Below the pieces are notes generated by a model that was not told where the DNA came from, ran no database searches, and worked only from the letters and a program-made list of their open reading frames with translations. Below are positions 15,779-25,968 of a stretch of DNA of 64,000 bases, piece after piece; position 1 is the stretch's first letter, and each line of letters starts with the position of its first letter. This stretch comes from JALHST01 sp963798435 (GTDB lineage Bacteria; Bacteroidota; Bacteroidia; Flavobacteriales; Flavobacteriaceae). Both the position numbers and the translations under genes were made by a program. The stretch lies in the NCBI GenBank assembly GCA_963798435.1, contig CAWCTF010000004.1:806001-870000 (forward strand). The letters run 5' to 3'.

Positions 15779-17901
15779 ATGGCAATATTAGAAAATATTA
15801 GAAAACGCACCACCGTTTTGATACTTATCATCGGACTCGCATTATTCGCATTTGTGATATCAGGTGTTTTTAGCAGTAATAAATTTAAAGGTGGAAAGGT
15901 AGGATCTGCCGTTGGGGAAATAGATGGGCGCGAGATTACCATCGATGAATTTCGACAAAAGGTTGAAGCGACATCTAGAAGAATGGGGCCTACCACTTCT
16001 TCACTTCAAGTAATGAACCAAGTTTGGGATCAAGAAGTTCGCAATACGATCCTAGGAGCTCAATATACCGGTCTTGGCATCGAAATCGAGCGGGATCAAA
16101 TCATGGACTATATAAAGACGATTCCGTCCTATTCCCAAAATCCACAATTCCTAGATGCCAACGGTGTTTTTGACGAGAATAAATTTCGTGGATTCCTGGC
16201 CGAACTAAAAGTGAACAACCCGGCCCAATATGACCTCTGGTTACAAGATGAGGAGTCTATTATTCAAAATGCCAAACAACAGACCTATTTTAATCTTATA
16301 AAAGCGGGTGTCGGAGCTACTTTAGAGGAAGGAAAGCTTGACTATAAACTGGCCAATGACAAAATCGACATCAAATACGTTAAGATACCATATACGACCA
16401 TTCCAGATAGTACCATCACCGTTACAAAGGGGGAGATCGAAAATTATGTAAAGGCCCATAAGGAAGACTTTAAACAAGAGGCCGCCCGAGACATTCAATA
16501 TGTTTATTTTGCTGAAAAACCATCTTTGGAAGATGTGAATTTAGTAAAGGATGAACTCTTAAAATTACTTGACAATACCGTTGAATACAACGCCAAGACC
16601 GATCAGAACGATACCATTCAGGGATTTAGGACAACAACCGATATAGAGGCTTTTGTAGATAGGCACTCAGATACCAAATTCGATACCATTTTCAAAGCAA
16701 AAAAAGAGCTTCCTGCCCAATTTGCAGATACCTTAATGAAATTAAAGGTGGGCGAGATCTATGGTCCCTATCGTGATGGGGATTTTTACAAGATGTCGAA
16801 AATGATCGCTAGAAAGCCGAATGGCAGCGTGAAAACAAGTCATATTTTAATTGCATATGAAGGGGCACAAAGGATCAATCCGAATGTAAAAAGAACCAAG
16901 GAGGAAGCAGAGAAACGAGCAAAGGAAATGTTGCAAAGAAGCGAAGAAAGATGGAGCAGTTTTCGCTGAATTGGCCCGTGACAATTCAGATGGACCTTCA
17001 GCACCCAATGGGGGTGATTTGGGGTATTTTCAACAGGGAACCATGGTGCCAAAATTTAATGACTTTGCTATTTGGAAACCCAGTCGGCACCATCGGACTT
17101 GTAGAAACCGAATTCGGATTCCACATCATTAAAATCGATGACAAGCAGGATATTGTGCAAATCGCTACCATTGCCCGGGAAATAGAACCGTCAGAGGAGA
17201 CGACCAATAAAATATTTACCGATGCGACCAAATTTGAGATGGAATCTACCGCATCCGAAGGGTCTTTTGCCGAATTGGCCAAAAAAAGCGACTACGCCGT
17301 AATGCCCGTGAACAAGATAAAGGCTTTGGATGAAAATCTGCCAGGACTTGGGCCGCAGCGCGCCATCGTGCAATGGGCCTTTAACGAGGACACCGAAGTA
17401 GGGGATATTAAACGGTTTAATGTAAATAATGGATACGCCATAATTCAATTGACCGGTAGGTATGCCGAAGGTCTTATGTCGGTAGAGGATGCTTCTGCGT
17501 CAGTACTTCCAAAATTACGAAAAGAGCGGAAAGCCGCAATGATCATAGGTGCCAATGCGGGTAAAAATATGGATGCGATTGCAAAAGACAATACCGTTAT
17601 TCCTAGCACAGCAACTGCCTTGTCTGTCAAATCACCGACCATTCCGGGTGCTGGAAACGAACCTGCCGTTGTTGGAACCGCTTATACGTTATCAGAAGGC
17701 GAAACGTCGGGTCTCATTGAAGGCCAAACCGGTATCTATATGGTAATGGTTACCAAAAAAATAAGTGCCCCTACATTGGAAAATTATAGCACCTATGCCA
17801 ATGCCATTCAAGCTGCTAATGCCAATAAAGTCAACACCGAGGTATATAATGCCTTAAAGGATGCTGCAACTATAGAAGACAAACGGGCTACTTTTTATTA
17901 A
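15779..17901 (+). pseudogene. ppiD: PpiD/SurA-type peptidyl-prolyl isomerase with two frameshifts
   Basis: A periplasmic folding factor anchored by one N-terminal helix (VLILIIGLALFAFVISGVF). It has a SurA-N-like region (EIDGREITIDEFRQKVE), a parvulin domain starting KTSHILIAYEGAQRI, and a long C-terminal part (FGFHIIKIDDKQ to EDKRATFY). The reading frame changes twice inside the parvulin domain. After MLQ the frame shifts by one extra base near 16938-16940 into AKKDGAVFAELARDNSD and YFQQGTMVPKFNDFA. It shifts again by one extra base near 17069-17070 into FGNPVGTIGLVETEFG. Removing both bases gives an uninterrupted 706-residue protein of normal length. As written, translation stops at 16967-16969 and the product lacks most of the parvulin domain. 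Either the gene is dead or the sequence has two errors 130 bp apart. Confidence 0.88.
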
Positions 17902-18859
17902 TTGGCCGGTTGTGGGAGGCTTCTCCTGAAGGAGATGATTTCTTCCCATATAGAATCATTTGAGAATAGGGTATGACGGTCTCATACCCTTTTTTATTGA
18001 AGTAGTCGATACATTTTTCATCACCTGTAGCCAGTACGAAATCTCCGCCCCATGCACCTAGGCTTTTTATAGCCCCTTGATAATCTGGGAATAGGTCTTC
18101 TTTTACCGTTGGTAAATGAAGAATCCCTGAAAGGAGCTTTTCATGTATTTCAATCGCCGCAATAAAGGTTTGCAAAGTAGAACAAGAGCTTATTTCAAGG
18201 GTAATTTTCGAGATTCGTTCGAGAATTTGTGCCCTATTGAAATTAAGTTTCCGATAACGTCTGATTCCTTGATGGCTATCTTGTTTCTTATTCAAATACA
18301 CAAAATAAAGGTGGTCTATAAAGGGGGGTCTGAATTCGATTTCCTCGATCTGGGGCTTTCCGTTTTTAATTTGAAATAAGATGGGTAGATCATGGTTCGC
18401 ACAGGCAATGTCATAGCCACTTCCGCCAAACGAATTCTGAAGCAAGGCATAGGCGTCGACCTGAGCCCATTTCGCAATATTGTTAATCAAGGTAGAAGAG
18501 GAGCCTAAGCCCCAATTTCTAGGAAACGTCAACTTGGTTTCAATTTCAAATCCGTTGCCCCCATTTAAAAATGCCGGGTTCAGCTTTCGGGCCTCAGAAA
18601 GTATTGTACGAAGCACATTCCTTGGGGGGGACGCCGTACTCTTTTTAAATCCTGAAAGTTCAGGAAGGGTAAAGCTAGTTTCAAACCAAATTTTACCCTG
18701 ATCGTCAAGACTTTTCCAGATGAACGTTTCTGTTTTTGATTGTATTACCTTTAAGAATTGTCCGTAAAGGGTCGGCAGGGCGAGACCTAAACCTCCATCA
18801 AGTACTACATATTCTCCAGTGAGCAAGAGTTTGCCATTGCTATAGAATTGCCTTTCCAT
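17888..18859 (-). CDS. GYDIA-family GHMP kinase (mevalonate-kinase-like)
   Basis: A GHMP-superfamily kinase of 323 residues. Motifs: GKLLLTGEYVVLDGG (substrate-binding N-terminal motif), FPRNWGLGSSSTLINNIA (ATP-binding Gly/Ser loop, the GLGSSS motif) and GGSGYDIACAN, which names the family. The C-terminal GHMP motif appears as SLGAWGGDFVLATG. Flavobacteria make isoprenoids through mevalonate, and this kinase is found beside HMG-CoA reductase, so it probably phosphorylates mevalonate or phosphomevalonate; which one is not clear from sequence. Its ATG at 18859 overlaps the last base of the HMG-CoA reductase gene. The 3' end overlaps the convergent ppiD end by 14 bp. Confidence 0.87.
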   Translation of the reverse strand: MERQFYSNGKLLLTGEYVVLDGGLGLALPTLYGQFLKVIQSKTETFIWKSLDDQGKIWFETSFTLPELSGFKKSTASPPRNVLRTILSEARKLNPAFLNGGNGFEIETKLTFPRNWGLGSSSTLINNIAKWAQVDAYALLQNSFGGSGYDIACANHDLPILFQIKNGKPQIEEIEFRPPFIDHLYFVYLNKKQDSHQGIRRYRKLNFNRAQILERISKITLEISSCSTLQTFIAAIEIHEKLLSGILHLPTVKEDLFPDYQGAIKSLGAWGGDFVLATGDEKCIDYFNKKGYETVIPYSQMILYGKKSSPSGEASHNRPINKK

Positions 18860-20178
18860 TAATTACTTTTCAGCCTTTGATACGCTTTTACGACCGCACT
18901 ATGGGTTGCAGTATGCTTCCTAAAATAATCTACCAAGGTAGCCTTTTCCACTTCTGTGGCTCCCAGTTGATTCAGAATATTCAACAGATGCATTTTCATA
19001 TGACCTTCCTGGATCCCAGTGGTTACAAGTGATCGAACTGCCGCAAAATTCTGTGCTAGCCCGGCAACGGCAACTATTTGCATCAATTCTTTTGCAGAAG
19101 GCTTTTGCAAGATGTCGAGCGCTAGTTCAACCAAGGGGTGAAGGCTTGTGAGTCCGCCTACGGTTCCCAGTGCCAAAGGAATTTCCAGCCAGAATTTAAA
19201 AATGCCGTTTTCAATTTTCGCATGGGTAAGACTTGTATAGGAGCCGTCTTTGGCCGCATATGCATGAACACCTGCCTCAACGGCCCTAAAATCGTTTCCG
19301 GTGGCCAAGACGACGGCATCGATTCCGTTCATAATGCCTTTATTATGAGTAACTGCCCTATGAGGTTCAACCTTTGCTATCTGAATGGCCCGGACCATTT
19401 TGTTGGCGAAATCGTTTGGGGACATTCCTTCGCCCTCCTTAAGATCATCGACGGGGCATTGCACCTCGGCCCTTACCAAGCAGTTTGGTACATAATTGCT
19501 CAGGATGCTCATAACGATATCAATATCTTTTTCCTTCTCATTAAAAAGGTCGAACGATTGGGCCTCCTCCTTAAAGGTTTGAGCGAAATTTTCGAGGCAC
19601 GAATTTATAAAATTGGCTCCCATGGCATCTGCGGTCTCGAAGGTGCAGTGCAACTGATAATAGTTGGCAAGGTCCTGCGTTTTATCTCGTAATTCGATGT
19701 TTGTAATTCCACCTCCCCTTTTCTCCATATTTTTGGTAATAATGGCTGTATTGCACAGTAGCAGGGGTCTCACCTGTTGAAAATAGGAAGTCAGTTTTTT
19801 AGAATCCCCTTTAAATATAAAATGTACTTGTCCGATTTTTTCAGTACCCAATACCCGGGTCTTAAAACCGCCCCTTTTAAGCCAAAATTTAGCTGCATTA
19901 CTTGCCGCGGCGATGACCGAGCTTTCCTCAATCGCCATAGGGATAGCGTATAATTTATCGTTTATTAGAAAGTTGGGGGCTATCCCCAAGGGCAAATAGT
20001 AGTTCGAAATCGTATTCTCAATGAACTCGTCGTGCAATTTTTGCAATTCCTCGTCCGAGTTCAAATACCTTTTTAAAACTTTTTTTGTGGTTTTGGGATC
20101 GATGGTATAGTTAGTGGCTATCCAATCTATTTTCTCATGCTTGGTCAGTTTGGAAAATCCTTCGATAGGAACGATCAT
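18859..20178 (-). CDS. mvaA: Hydroxymethylglutaryl-CoA reductase, class II
   Basis: Interconverts HMG-CoA and mevalonate, the committed step of the mevalonate pathway. The 439-residue length fits class II enzymes. Motifs: EESSVIAAASNAAKFWLKRGG (catalytic Glu), ETADAMGANFINSC (DAMGAN), THNKGIMNGIDAVVLATGND (catalytic Lys and Asp), GTVGGLTSLHP and a late His (EGHMKMH). Class II enzymes normally use NAD(H). The family is often labelled degradative, but in flavobacteria the enzyme is the biosynthetic one. It shares one base with the GYDIA kinase and is likely co-transcribed with it. Confidence 0.93.
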   Translation of the reverse strand: MIVPIEGFSKLTKHEKIDWIATNYTIDPKTTKKVLKRYLNSDEELQKLHDEFIENTISNYYLPLGIAPNFLINDKLYAIPMAIEESSVIAAASNAAKFWLKRGGFKTRVLGTEKIGQVHFIFKGDSKKLTSYFQQVRPLLLCNTAIITKNMEKRGGGITNIELRDKTQDLANYYQLHCTFETADAMGANFINSCLENFAQTFKEEAQSFDLFNEKEKDIDIVMSILSNYVPNCLVRAEVQCPVDDLKEGEGMSPNDFANKMVRAIQIAKVEPHRAVTHNKGIMNGIDAVVLATGNDFRAVEAGVHAYAAKDGSYTSLTHAKIENGIFKFWLEIPLALGTVGGLTSLHPLVELALDILQKPSAKELMQIVAVAGLAQNFAAVRSLVTTGIQEGHMKMHLLNILNQLGATEVEKATLVDYFRKHTATHSAVVKAYQRLKSN

Positions 20179-20333
20179 ACGATGTGCATTTCAACGTAAA
20201 GATACGAATAAAGCAAATAAAGGTGTCAATATGGCCCAGAGTTGGTTATAGAGCCCTTTTAACAGCGATTCTTTATATTCTTTGCAAAATTATCACTAAA
20301 CTTGAAAGTTATAATCCTAATATTTGGCAATCT

Positions 20334-22499
20334 ATGCGAAAAACGTTTTTCTTATTGTTTTTAATCATGGGCTTATCAAGCTCAGTGTTCGGGCAACAAA
20401 AGAAAATAACCGTTGAGGACATTTATGACGGTACCTTTCAGACCAAAGGAATGGAAGCCCTTCGTTCTTTAAAGAATGGCAAGCAATACACCTTATTGAA
20501 TTTAGACGAGGCGAAAGGCACTTCATCGATTGATACGTACGATTATGTAACGCAGCAAAAAGTAGAAACAATGGTTTCTTCGCAAGCACTCGTTGATATT
20601 CCTTACTTTACTTCCTATGAATTTAACGATGATGAATCGAAGATTCTATTGGCCAAAGAAGTGGAATCGATTTTTCGAAGATCTACCTTGGGTGTTTTTT
20701 ATGTGTATGATATTGCATCGAAGAAGCATATAAAAATCTCGGATGCCAAAATTCAAGAGCCTGTGCTTTCCCCTAATGGTAAAGAAGTGGCCTATGTCAA
20801 AGACAATAATCTCTATATTTTTAACATACAAACAAATAGCACGTTACAAATTACGAACGACGGAGTAAAAAATAAAATCATCAACGGAGTAACCGATTGG
20901 GTATATGAAGAGGAATTCGCCTTTGTGAGGGCGTTCGACTGGAATTCAGATGGCACTAAAATCGCCTTTCTGCGCTTTGATGAGGCCGATGTGCCTGAAT
21001 TTTCTATGGATATTTATGGTAGCGGACTTTACCAACACCCCACTGTTTTTAAATATCCGAAGGCTGGCGAAAATAATTCGGTAGTTACACTACATCTATA
21101 TGACGTGAAGTCAGGCCATACCGATTCGGTGGATTTAGGGGATCCATATTACATTCCGCGTATAAAATGGATGAACGACCCAAAGCACTTAAGTGTGCAG
21201 ACCTTGAATCGGCACCAAAATCAACTTCAGCTTTTTTCTGTAAATGCCCAAGATAATTCGGTATCGCGTTTGCTCGAGGAACTTGATGCTGCATATGTCG
21301 ATATTACCGATAACTTAACTTTCTTGGCAGATGATAGTTTTATTTGGACGAGTGAACGGGATGGCAACAATCATATCTACCTATACAACCCAGCAGGCAA
21401 ATTAGTAAACCAAGTGACAAAAGGTCCATGGGAGGTAACTAATTACTATGGCTATGATCGAAAAAGAGATAGGGTATATTACCAATCTACCGAGAATGGC
21501 TCAATCAACCGTGGAGTTTATAGTGTCGATAGTAAAGGCCGACATAAGAAAGGCCTGGCCGTTTCGCCAGGAACGAACGATGCTGACTTTAGCGCCGATT
21601 TCACATATTTTATCAATACCTATTCAAGTGCGACGATCCCGTACCAATATTCGCTTCACAGCGCAGCCGATGGTAGGAAATTGAAAGAGATTGTTAACAA
21701 TACGGCATTGTCAAAGAAGTTGGAAGGATATGAAATCAGTCCCAAGGAGTTTTCCACCCTATCGATCAATGGCAACGACTTGAATATGTACATGATCAAA
21801 CCGAAAGATTTCGATCCCGCTAAAAAATATCCGCTCTTCATGTATCAATATAGTGGACCAGGCTCGCAAAATGTTAGGAATAGCTGGCTAGGTACGAATG
21901 ATTATTGGCACCAGGTTTTAGTTTCAGAAGGCTATGTAATTGCTTGTGTCGATGGCCGAGGGACAGGGTTTAAAGGACGTGATTTTAAGAAAGTGACCCA
22001 ATTACAACTGGGGAAGTACGAAGTGGAAGATCAGATTGCTGCTGCCCGTAAACTAAGTGAACTTCCCTATATCGATGAAAACCGCACCGGCATTTGGGGT
22101 TGGAGCTTTGGCGGGTTTATGAGTTCCAATTGTATTTTAAAAGGGAATGATGTTTTTGAAACGGCGATTGCCGTTGCGCCTGTAACCAGCTGGCGATTTT
22201 ATGATACCATTTACACCGAACGCTTTTTGCACACCCCGGAGGAAAACCCGGAAGGCTATGACGAAAATTCCCCTTTGAGTTATGCAGAACTCTTAAAAGG
22301 CAAATTTCTATTGGTGCATGGAACCGGGGATGACAATGTACATGTCCAAAATAGTATGCGCATGATAGAGGCCCTGGTACAGGCCAACAAACCATTTGAT
22401 TGGGCCTTATATCCTGATAAGAACCATGGTATATACGGAGGTAATACCCGCATTCATCTATTTAATAAATTAACCAATTTCATAAAGGAAAATCTCTAA
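20334..22499 (+). CDS. S9 family dipeptidyl-peptidase IV-like serine protease
   Basis: A secreted prolyl-type dipeptidyl peptidase (721 residues from ATG 20334). A signal peptide (FFLLFLIMGLSSSVFG) leads into an eight-bladed beta-propeller with repeated SDA/W-type strands (AFDWNSDGTKIAFLRFDEAD). A C-terminal alpha/beta-hydrolase domain carries GWSFGGFMS (nucleophile Ser), HGTGDDNVH (Asp) and PDKNHGIYG (His). The propeller contains DWVYEEEF, the Glu pair that fixes the substrate amino terminus in DPP-IV. The open frame extends upstream to 20184, but ATG 20334 has the signal peptide directly behind it. A peptide transporter follows after 17 bp, which suggests joint peptide use. Confidence 0.93.
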   Translation: MRKTFFLLFLIMGLSSSVFGQQKKITVEDIYDGTFQTKGMEALRSLKNGKQYTLLNLDEAKGTSSIDTYDYVTQQKVETMVSSQALVDIPYFTSYEFNDDESKILLAKEVESIFRRSTLGVFYVYDIASKKHIKISDAKIQEPVLSPNGKEVAYVKDNNLYIFNIQTNSTLQITNDGVKNKIINGVTDWVYEEEFAFVRAFDWNSDGTKIAFLRFDEADVPEFSMDIYGSGLYQHPTVFKYPKAGENNSVVTLHLYDVKSGHTDSVDLGDPYYIPRIKWMNDPKHLSVQTLNRHQNQLQLFSVNAQDNSVSRLLEELDAAYVDITDNLTFLADDSFIWTSERDGNNHIYLYNPAGKLVNQVTKGPWEVTNYYGYDRKRDRVYYQSTENGSINRGVYSVDSKGRHKKGLAVSPGTNDADFSADFTYFINTYSSATIPYQYSLHSAADGRKLKEIVNNTALSKKLEGYEISPKEFSTLSINGNDLNMYMIKPKDFDPAKKYPLFMYQYSGPGSQNVRNSWLGTNDYWHQVLVSEGYVIACVDGRGTGFKGRDFKKVTQLQLGKYEVEDQIAAARKLSELPYIDENRTGIWGWSFGGFMSSNCILKGNDVFETAIAVAPVTSWRFYDTIYTERFLHTPEENPEGYDENSPLSYAELLKGKFLLVHGTGDDNVHVQNSMRMIEALVQANKPFDWALYPDKNHGIYGGNTRIHLFNKLTNFIKENL

Positions 22500-22516
22500 C
22501 CGAACGGCAATAAATT

Positions 22517-23911
22517 ATGACCACCCTAATCAAACCAGCACACCAAAAAGAACTTTTTGGCCATCCAGTCGGCCTGTATATCCTTTTTTTTACCGAAATG
22601 TGGGAACGGTTTTCCTACTATGGGATGCGGGCTTTGTTCACCTTATTTTTGGTAGCAGAGACCACCTCAAGCAATGCTGGTTTTGGCTGGACGAATAATG
22701 AATCCTTGGCGCTATATGGATGGTATACCATGCTTGTATATGTTTCGTCGATTCCGGGCGGGTGGGTCGCCGATAGGCTCCTAGGTCAGAAAAAAACGGT
22801 AATGTTAGGAGGGGCATTACTATGCATCGGCCATTCAATACTTGCCCTAAACTCAGAAATGACCTTTTATCTTGGATGTTTTTTCATCATTCTAGGAGTA
22901 GGCTGTTTAAAACCGAACATATCATCGATGGTCGGAGGCTTGTATAAGCCAAAAGACGAACGAAGAGACCTTGGTTTTTACATTTTTTACATGGGCATCA
23001 ACATCGGTGGATTTTTGGCGCCTATTATCTGTGGCTACGTAGGAGAAAAGATAAGTTGGCACTATGGCTTTGGACTCGCCGCGATTGGCATGTTTTTAGG
23101 TCAGGCCGTTTATATTTGGGGGCAAAAATACTTGGTTAATGTAGGGAATTTAATAAGTAGAAAGACTGAGAGCGACCGAAAAATTTTAGATAGTCCGCTT
23201 ACCAAGATTGAAAAGGACAGGATCAAAGTGTTATTAATTTCCTTCTTGCTCATTATTCTATTTTGGGCAGCATTTGAACAAGCAGGCGGGCTCATGAACT
23301 TATATGCCAAGCAGAAGACCGATCGCAATTTCTTTGGCCTCTTTACTATTCCGGCTTCCGTATTTCAATCTGTGAATTCATTTTTTATCATCACCTTGGC
23401 TACCGTTGTCGGGGCATTTTGGTTAAAATGGCGTAAAAAAGGGCGGGAATCCTCATCAATGTTCAAGATAGCGGTCGGGCTGATCATCATGGCACTTGGT
23501 TTTGGTTTTATGAGCGCGGCTTCTTTACAATACGAAAGCAATGGTTCTTCGGCCATGTATTGGTTAATTTTGGCGTATCTCCTGCATACCATCGGGGAAC
23601 TTTGTGCATCCCCGGTATCCTTATCCTATATTACCAAGCTGGCCCCCCTTAAATATGCCTCCATTATCATGGGGTTGTATTGGGCGGCGACCGGTCTAGG
23701 TAATAAAGCTGCCGGACTTATTGGGGAGGCTTCCCAAAATTTAGGGGAATTTGAAATATTTACAGGAATTGCGGTAATCTGGTCGCTTATAGGAATTTTG
23801 GTGATTATTATGTTAAAACCCTTAAAAAGAATGGCCCATGGTGCCGAAGATGGGGAAACAAGAATCGTTGACGAGGTACCTGAAAAATTCAAATTAGAGG
23901 ATCATGTTTAA
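22517..23911 (+). CDS. POT/PTR2 family proton-coupled peptide transporter
   Basis: A 464-residue inner-membrane transporter with about 12-14 helices. The signatures are FFTEMWERFSYYGMRALF (ExxERFxYY motif for proton coupling), GGWVADRLLGQKK between helices 2 and 3, and FYMGINIGGFLAPIICGYVG (PTR2 signature). Late helices include AYLLHTIGELCASPVSLSYI, with the conserved Glu. It imports di- and tripeptides with protons and fits the upstream DPP-IV-like enzyme, which releases dipeptides in the periplasm. The C-terminus converges with comEC, overlapping by 4 bp. Confidence 0.94.
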   Translation: MTTLIKPAHQKELFGHPVGLYILFFTEMWERFSYYGMRALFTLFLVAETTSSNAGFGWTNNESLALYGWYTMLVYVSSIPGGWVADRLLGQKKTVMLGGALLCIGHSILALNSEMTFYLGCFFIILGVGCLKPNISSMVGGLYKPKDERRDLGFYIFYMGINIGGFLAPIICGYVGEKISWHYGFGLAAIGMFLGQAVYIWGQKYLVNVGNLISRKTESDRKILDSPLTKIEKDRIKVLLISFLLIILFWAAFEQAGGLMNLYAKQKTDRNFFGLFTIPASVFQSVNSFFIITLATVVGAFWLKWRKKGRESSSMFKIAVGLIIMALGFGFMSAASLQYESNGSSAMYWLILAYLLHTIGELCASPVSLSYITKLAPLKYASIIMGLYWAATGLGNKAAGLIGEASQNLGEFEIFTGIAVIWSLIGILVIIMLKPLKRMAHGAEDGETRIVDEVPEKFKLEDHV

Positions 23912-25932
23912 TCCTCCTTAAAAAAATAAGCTCCCTTTTCGCCAGTATCGTGAAAAGGGATTTTTCTTTTAAGACAGGTTGCCTTCCAGCGTTCAATATA
24001 GCTTCTATAATTACTGCCGTCGGCGATGATCCTTTTTGGGCTGATCACCCCAAGAAGTCGCTCTAGGTTTATTTTCGGACTGTGGGAAAGGAGCAAATGA
24101 TCAATTGAAGTTTTACTAACAGGGAATACCCCAGAACTGTCGATTATCAAAAGGCTTTCATTTTTATATACATACCTATTTTTTAAGGGATGAAAAACAA
24201 TGGTATCACATCGTTCCCCTACCTGAACGTCGATCATAAGCTGCTCAGGGGCACTGCTGTTATTTGAGAAAACTAGTAAGCGGCCTTCGCTTTGTTGCAT
24301 GATAAGCGAATTTCTAGCCTGATGCGCCACGAACATTTTTTGTCTGTGTTGTGTCGTATATGAGGTATAGAACAACCAGATTTGAAAGGTGATGATAGCT
24401 GTCAAAAGTGCCGTAGTTCTCGCAAAGGTCGACTTTGTTAAAAAGAGCACCAATGTAATAATGACGGCATAGGTCAAAATCAACTGCAACAGGTCAAATG
24501 GGATATTTCGAAATACAAAGGCTTCCTGACTAGCCACCCAACCGACACTTTCATTCATCAAGCCAATAATGGCGTCATATAGTGTAACCAGAAAGCTTGG
24601 TAGGAAGCCTGCCAAGGCGAGCATGACCACCAAAATACCCATTCCCAAAATGATACCTAAAAACGGAATTATTAAAATATTCGAAACAAAAAAAAGTCCA
24701 GGAAATTGATGAAAGTAATACAGACTTATTGGCAAAACGCCGATTTGTGCGGCCATACTCACACTTAGTAATTGCCAGAGCTTACGAGGTGCCCAATGTC
24801 TCGGATACCATAATTTTTGGAGGAGGGGGTAGCCCCAAACAATGGCAAACACCGCGGCATAGCTTAACTGGAAGCCCACTTGAAACAAAAGCATGGGATT
24901 TATCGCCAAAAGGATAAATAGTAGTGACAAGGCTAAAATATTATAGGTGTTTCCCGGCCGGTTTAGATAGAGGGCATACGCTACAAAGGTAAACATCGCA
25001 ACTGCCCGAACGATCGATGCCGAAAGCCCGGCCAACAGTGCAAAACCCCACAATAGCATCACTATCGTTATCAGTTTTAAGGTCTTGCCATGGGGTATAT
25101 ATTCCAATGGCCGTAAAAGGAACTGTAAAAGCAATAATAATATACCGATGTGCAGGCCTGAAACGGCCAAAATATGAACGGCCCCCGCATTTTTATAATC
25201 CGCATAAACAGCATCTGATAGGTCGTTACGTTGCCCTAGTAAAATAGCCTGCATGACGGCCAGTTGCCCTTCTCCGAAATCGGCATTTTTCAACTTGGCG
25301 CTGATGGTGTTTCTCAAGGTGGCCATAAACCCATATAGGGTCACCGAAGAATTTTCAAGAACCGAATAATTCGAGGAAGTTACCCGCAATTGATGCGCTA
25401 TCCCCATTTCGTTTATATACTTTCTATAATTAAACTGATATGGATTCAGTGGAGGTTTGATTGAATCGATCGGGCCATACACCAAAATTTCATCATCAAT
25501 TTCAAAAGGGGTTTGGGTTGAGTCACCAGAAAATACCACCAAGACCTTTCCGGTCGATTTTAACGTGTCAACCCCTTTCACTTGCGCCATGTACCGTTCT
25601 GAAAAATCAGTGGGTTTCAATACCTCGGTGAATTTTAGGTGCCAAAGGTGGTCACCTCTTTTTACCTGATAATTGTAGTGCGATTTAAAATTTTCGGGAT
25701 GTGCTAAGGACATTGAGCAGATGCCGATAATTACTGTAGTTATAGCCATTGAGATGGTCAATATGCCATGTTTCCGGGGTGTGACCCCAATGAACAAAAG
25801 GGTCATAATAACCAATGAAAAGGCCAAAAGAACAATCGAAACAAGCATGTTTAGATGCGTATAACGACCAATAAGGATCCCTATTATGATGCAAATTGAC
25901 AGTTTTATTGGTATGAATCTAAGAAGGTGCAT
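23908..25932 (-). CDS. comEC: ComEC/Rec2 family DNA-uptake channel protein
   Basis: Cytoplasmic-membrane channel for single-stranded DNA in natural transformation (674 residues). The N-terminal region has two helices and an OB-like DUF4131 domain (DDEILVYGPIDSIKPPLNPY). The central competence domain shows the diagnostic HILAVSGLHIGILLLLLQ and LAGLSASIVRAVAMF, with many helices. The C-terminal part is short and keeps only a weak metallo-lactamase-like remnant (HLLLSHSPKINLERLL). ATG 25932 is chosen because a TAGTTTTG box at 25960-25967 covers the alternative TTG start at 25962. It lies between the peptide transporter and an NlpC/P60 hydrolase. Confidence 0.88.
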   Translation of the reverse strand: MHLLRFIPIKLSICIIIGILIGRYTHLNMLVSIVLLAFSLVIMTLLFIGVTPRKHGILTISMAITTVIIGICSMSLAHPENFKSHYNYQVKRGDHLWHLKFTEVLKPTDFSERYMAQVKGVDTLKSTGKVLVVFSGDSTQTPFEIDDEILVYGPIDSIKPPLNPYQFNYRKYINEMGIAHQLRVTSSNYSVLENSSVTLYGFMATLRNTISAKLKNADFGEGQLAVMQAILLGQRNDLSDAVYADYKNAGAVHILAVSGLHIGILLLLLQFLLRPLEYIPHGKTLKLITIVMLLWGFALLAGLSASIVRAVAMFTFVAYALYLNRPGNTYNILALSLLFILLAINPMLLFQVGFQLSYAAVFAIVWGYPLLQKLWYPRHWAPRKLWQLLSVSMAAQIGVLPISLYYFHQFPGLFFVSNILIIPFLGIILGMGILVVMLALAGFLPSFLVTLYDAIIGLMNESVGWVASQEAFVFRNIPFDLLQLILTYAVIITLVLFLTKSTFARTTALLTAIITFQIWLFYTSYTTQHRQKMFVAHQARNSLIMQQSEGRLLVFSNNSSAPEQLMIDVQVGERCDTIVFHPLKNRYVYKNESLLIIDSSGVFPVSKTSIDHLLLSHSPKINLERLLGVISPKRIIADGSNYRSYIERWKATCLKRKIPFHDTGEKGAYFFKED

Positions 25933-25959
25933 GGTACTTGGTTCGAGTTCTAAAATAAC

Positions 25960-25967
25960 CAAAACTA
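25960..25967 (-). promoter_or_regulatory. Possible -7 box (TAGTTTTG) upstream of comEC
   Basis: A perfect TAnnTTTG match on the minus strand, 27 bp before the comEC ATG and just past the NlpC/P60 stop codon. No correctly spaced TTG was found, so it may be fortuitous. Confidence 0.35.
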
Positions 25968-25968
25968 T

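Noticed and set aside
19138..19692. Plus-strand ORF of 184 codons inside the HMG-CoA reductase gene
   Set aside because: The opposite strand encodes a complete class II HMG-CoA reductase; this is a codon-bias shadow.
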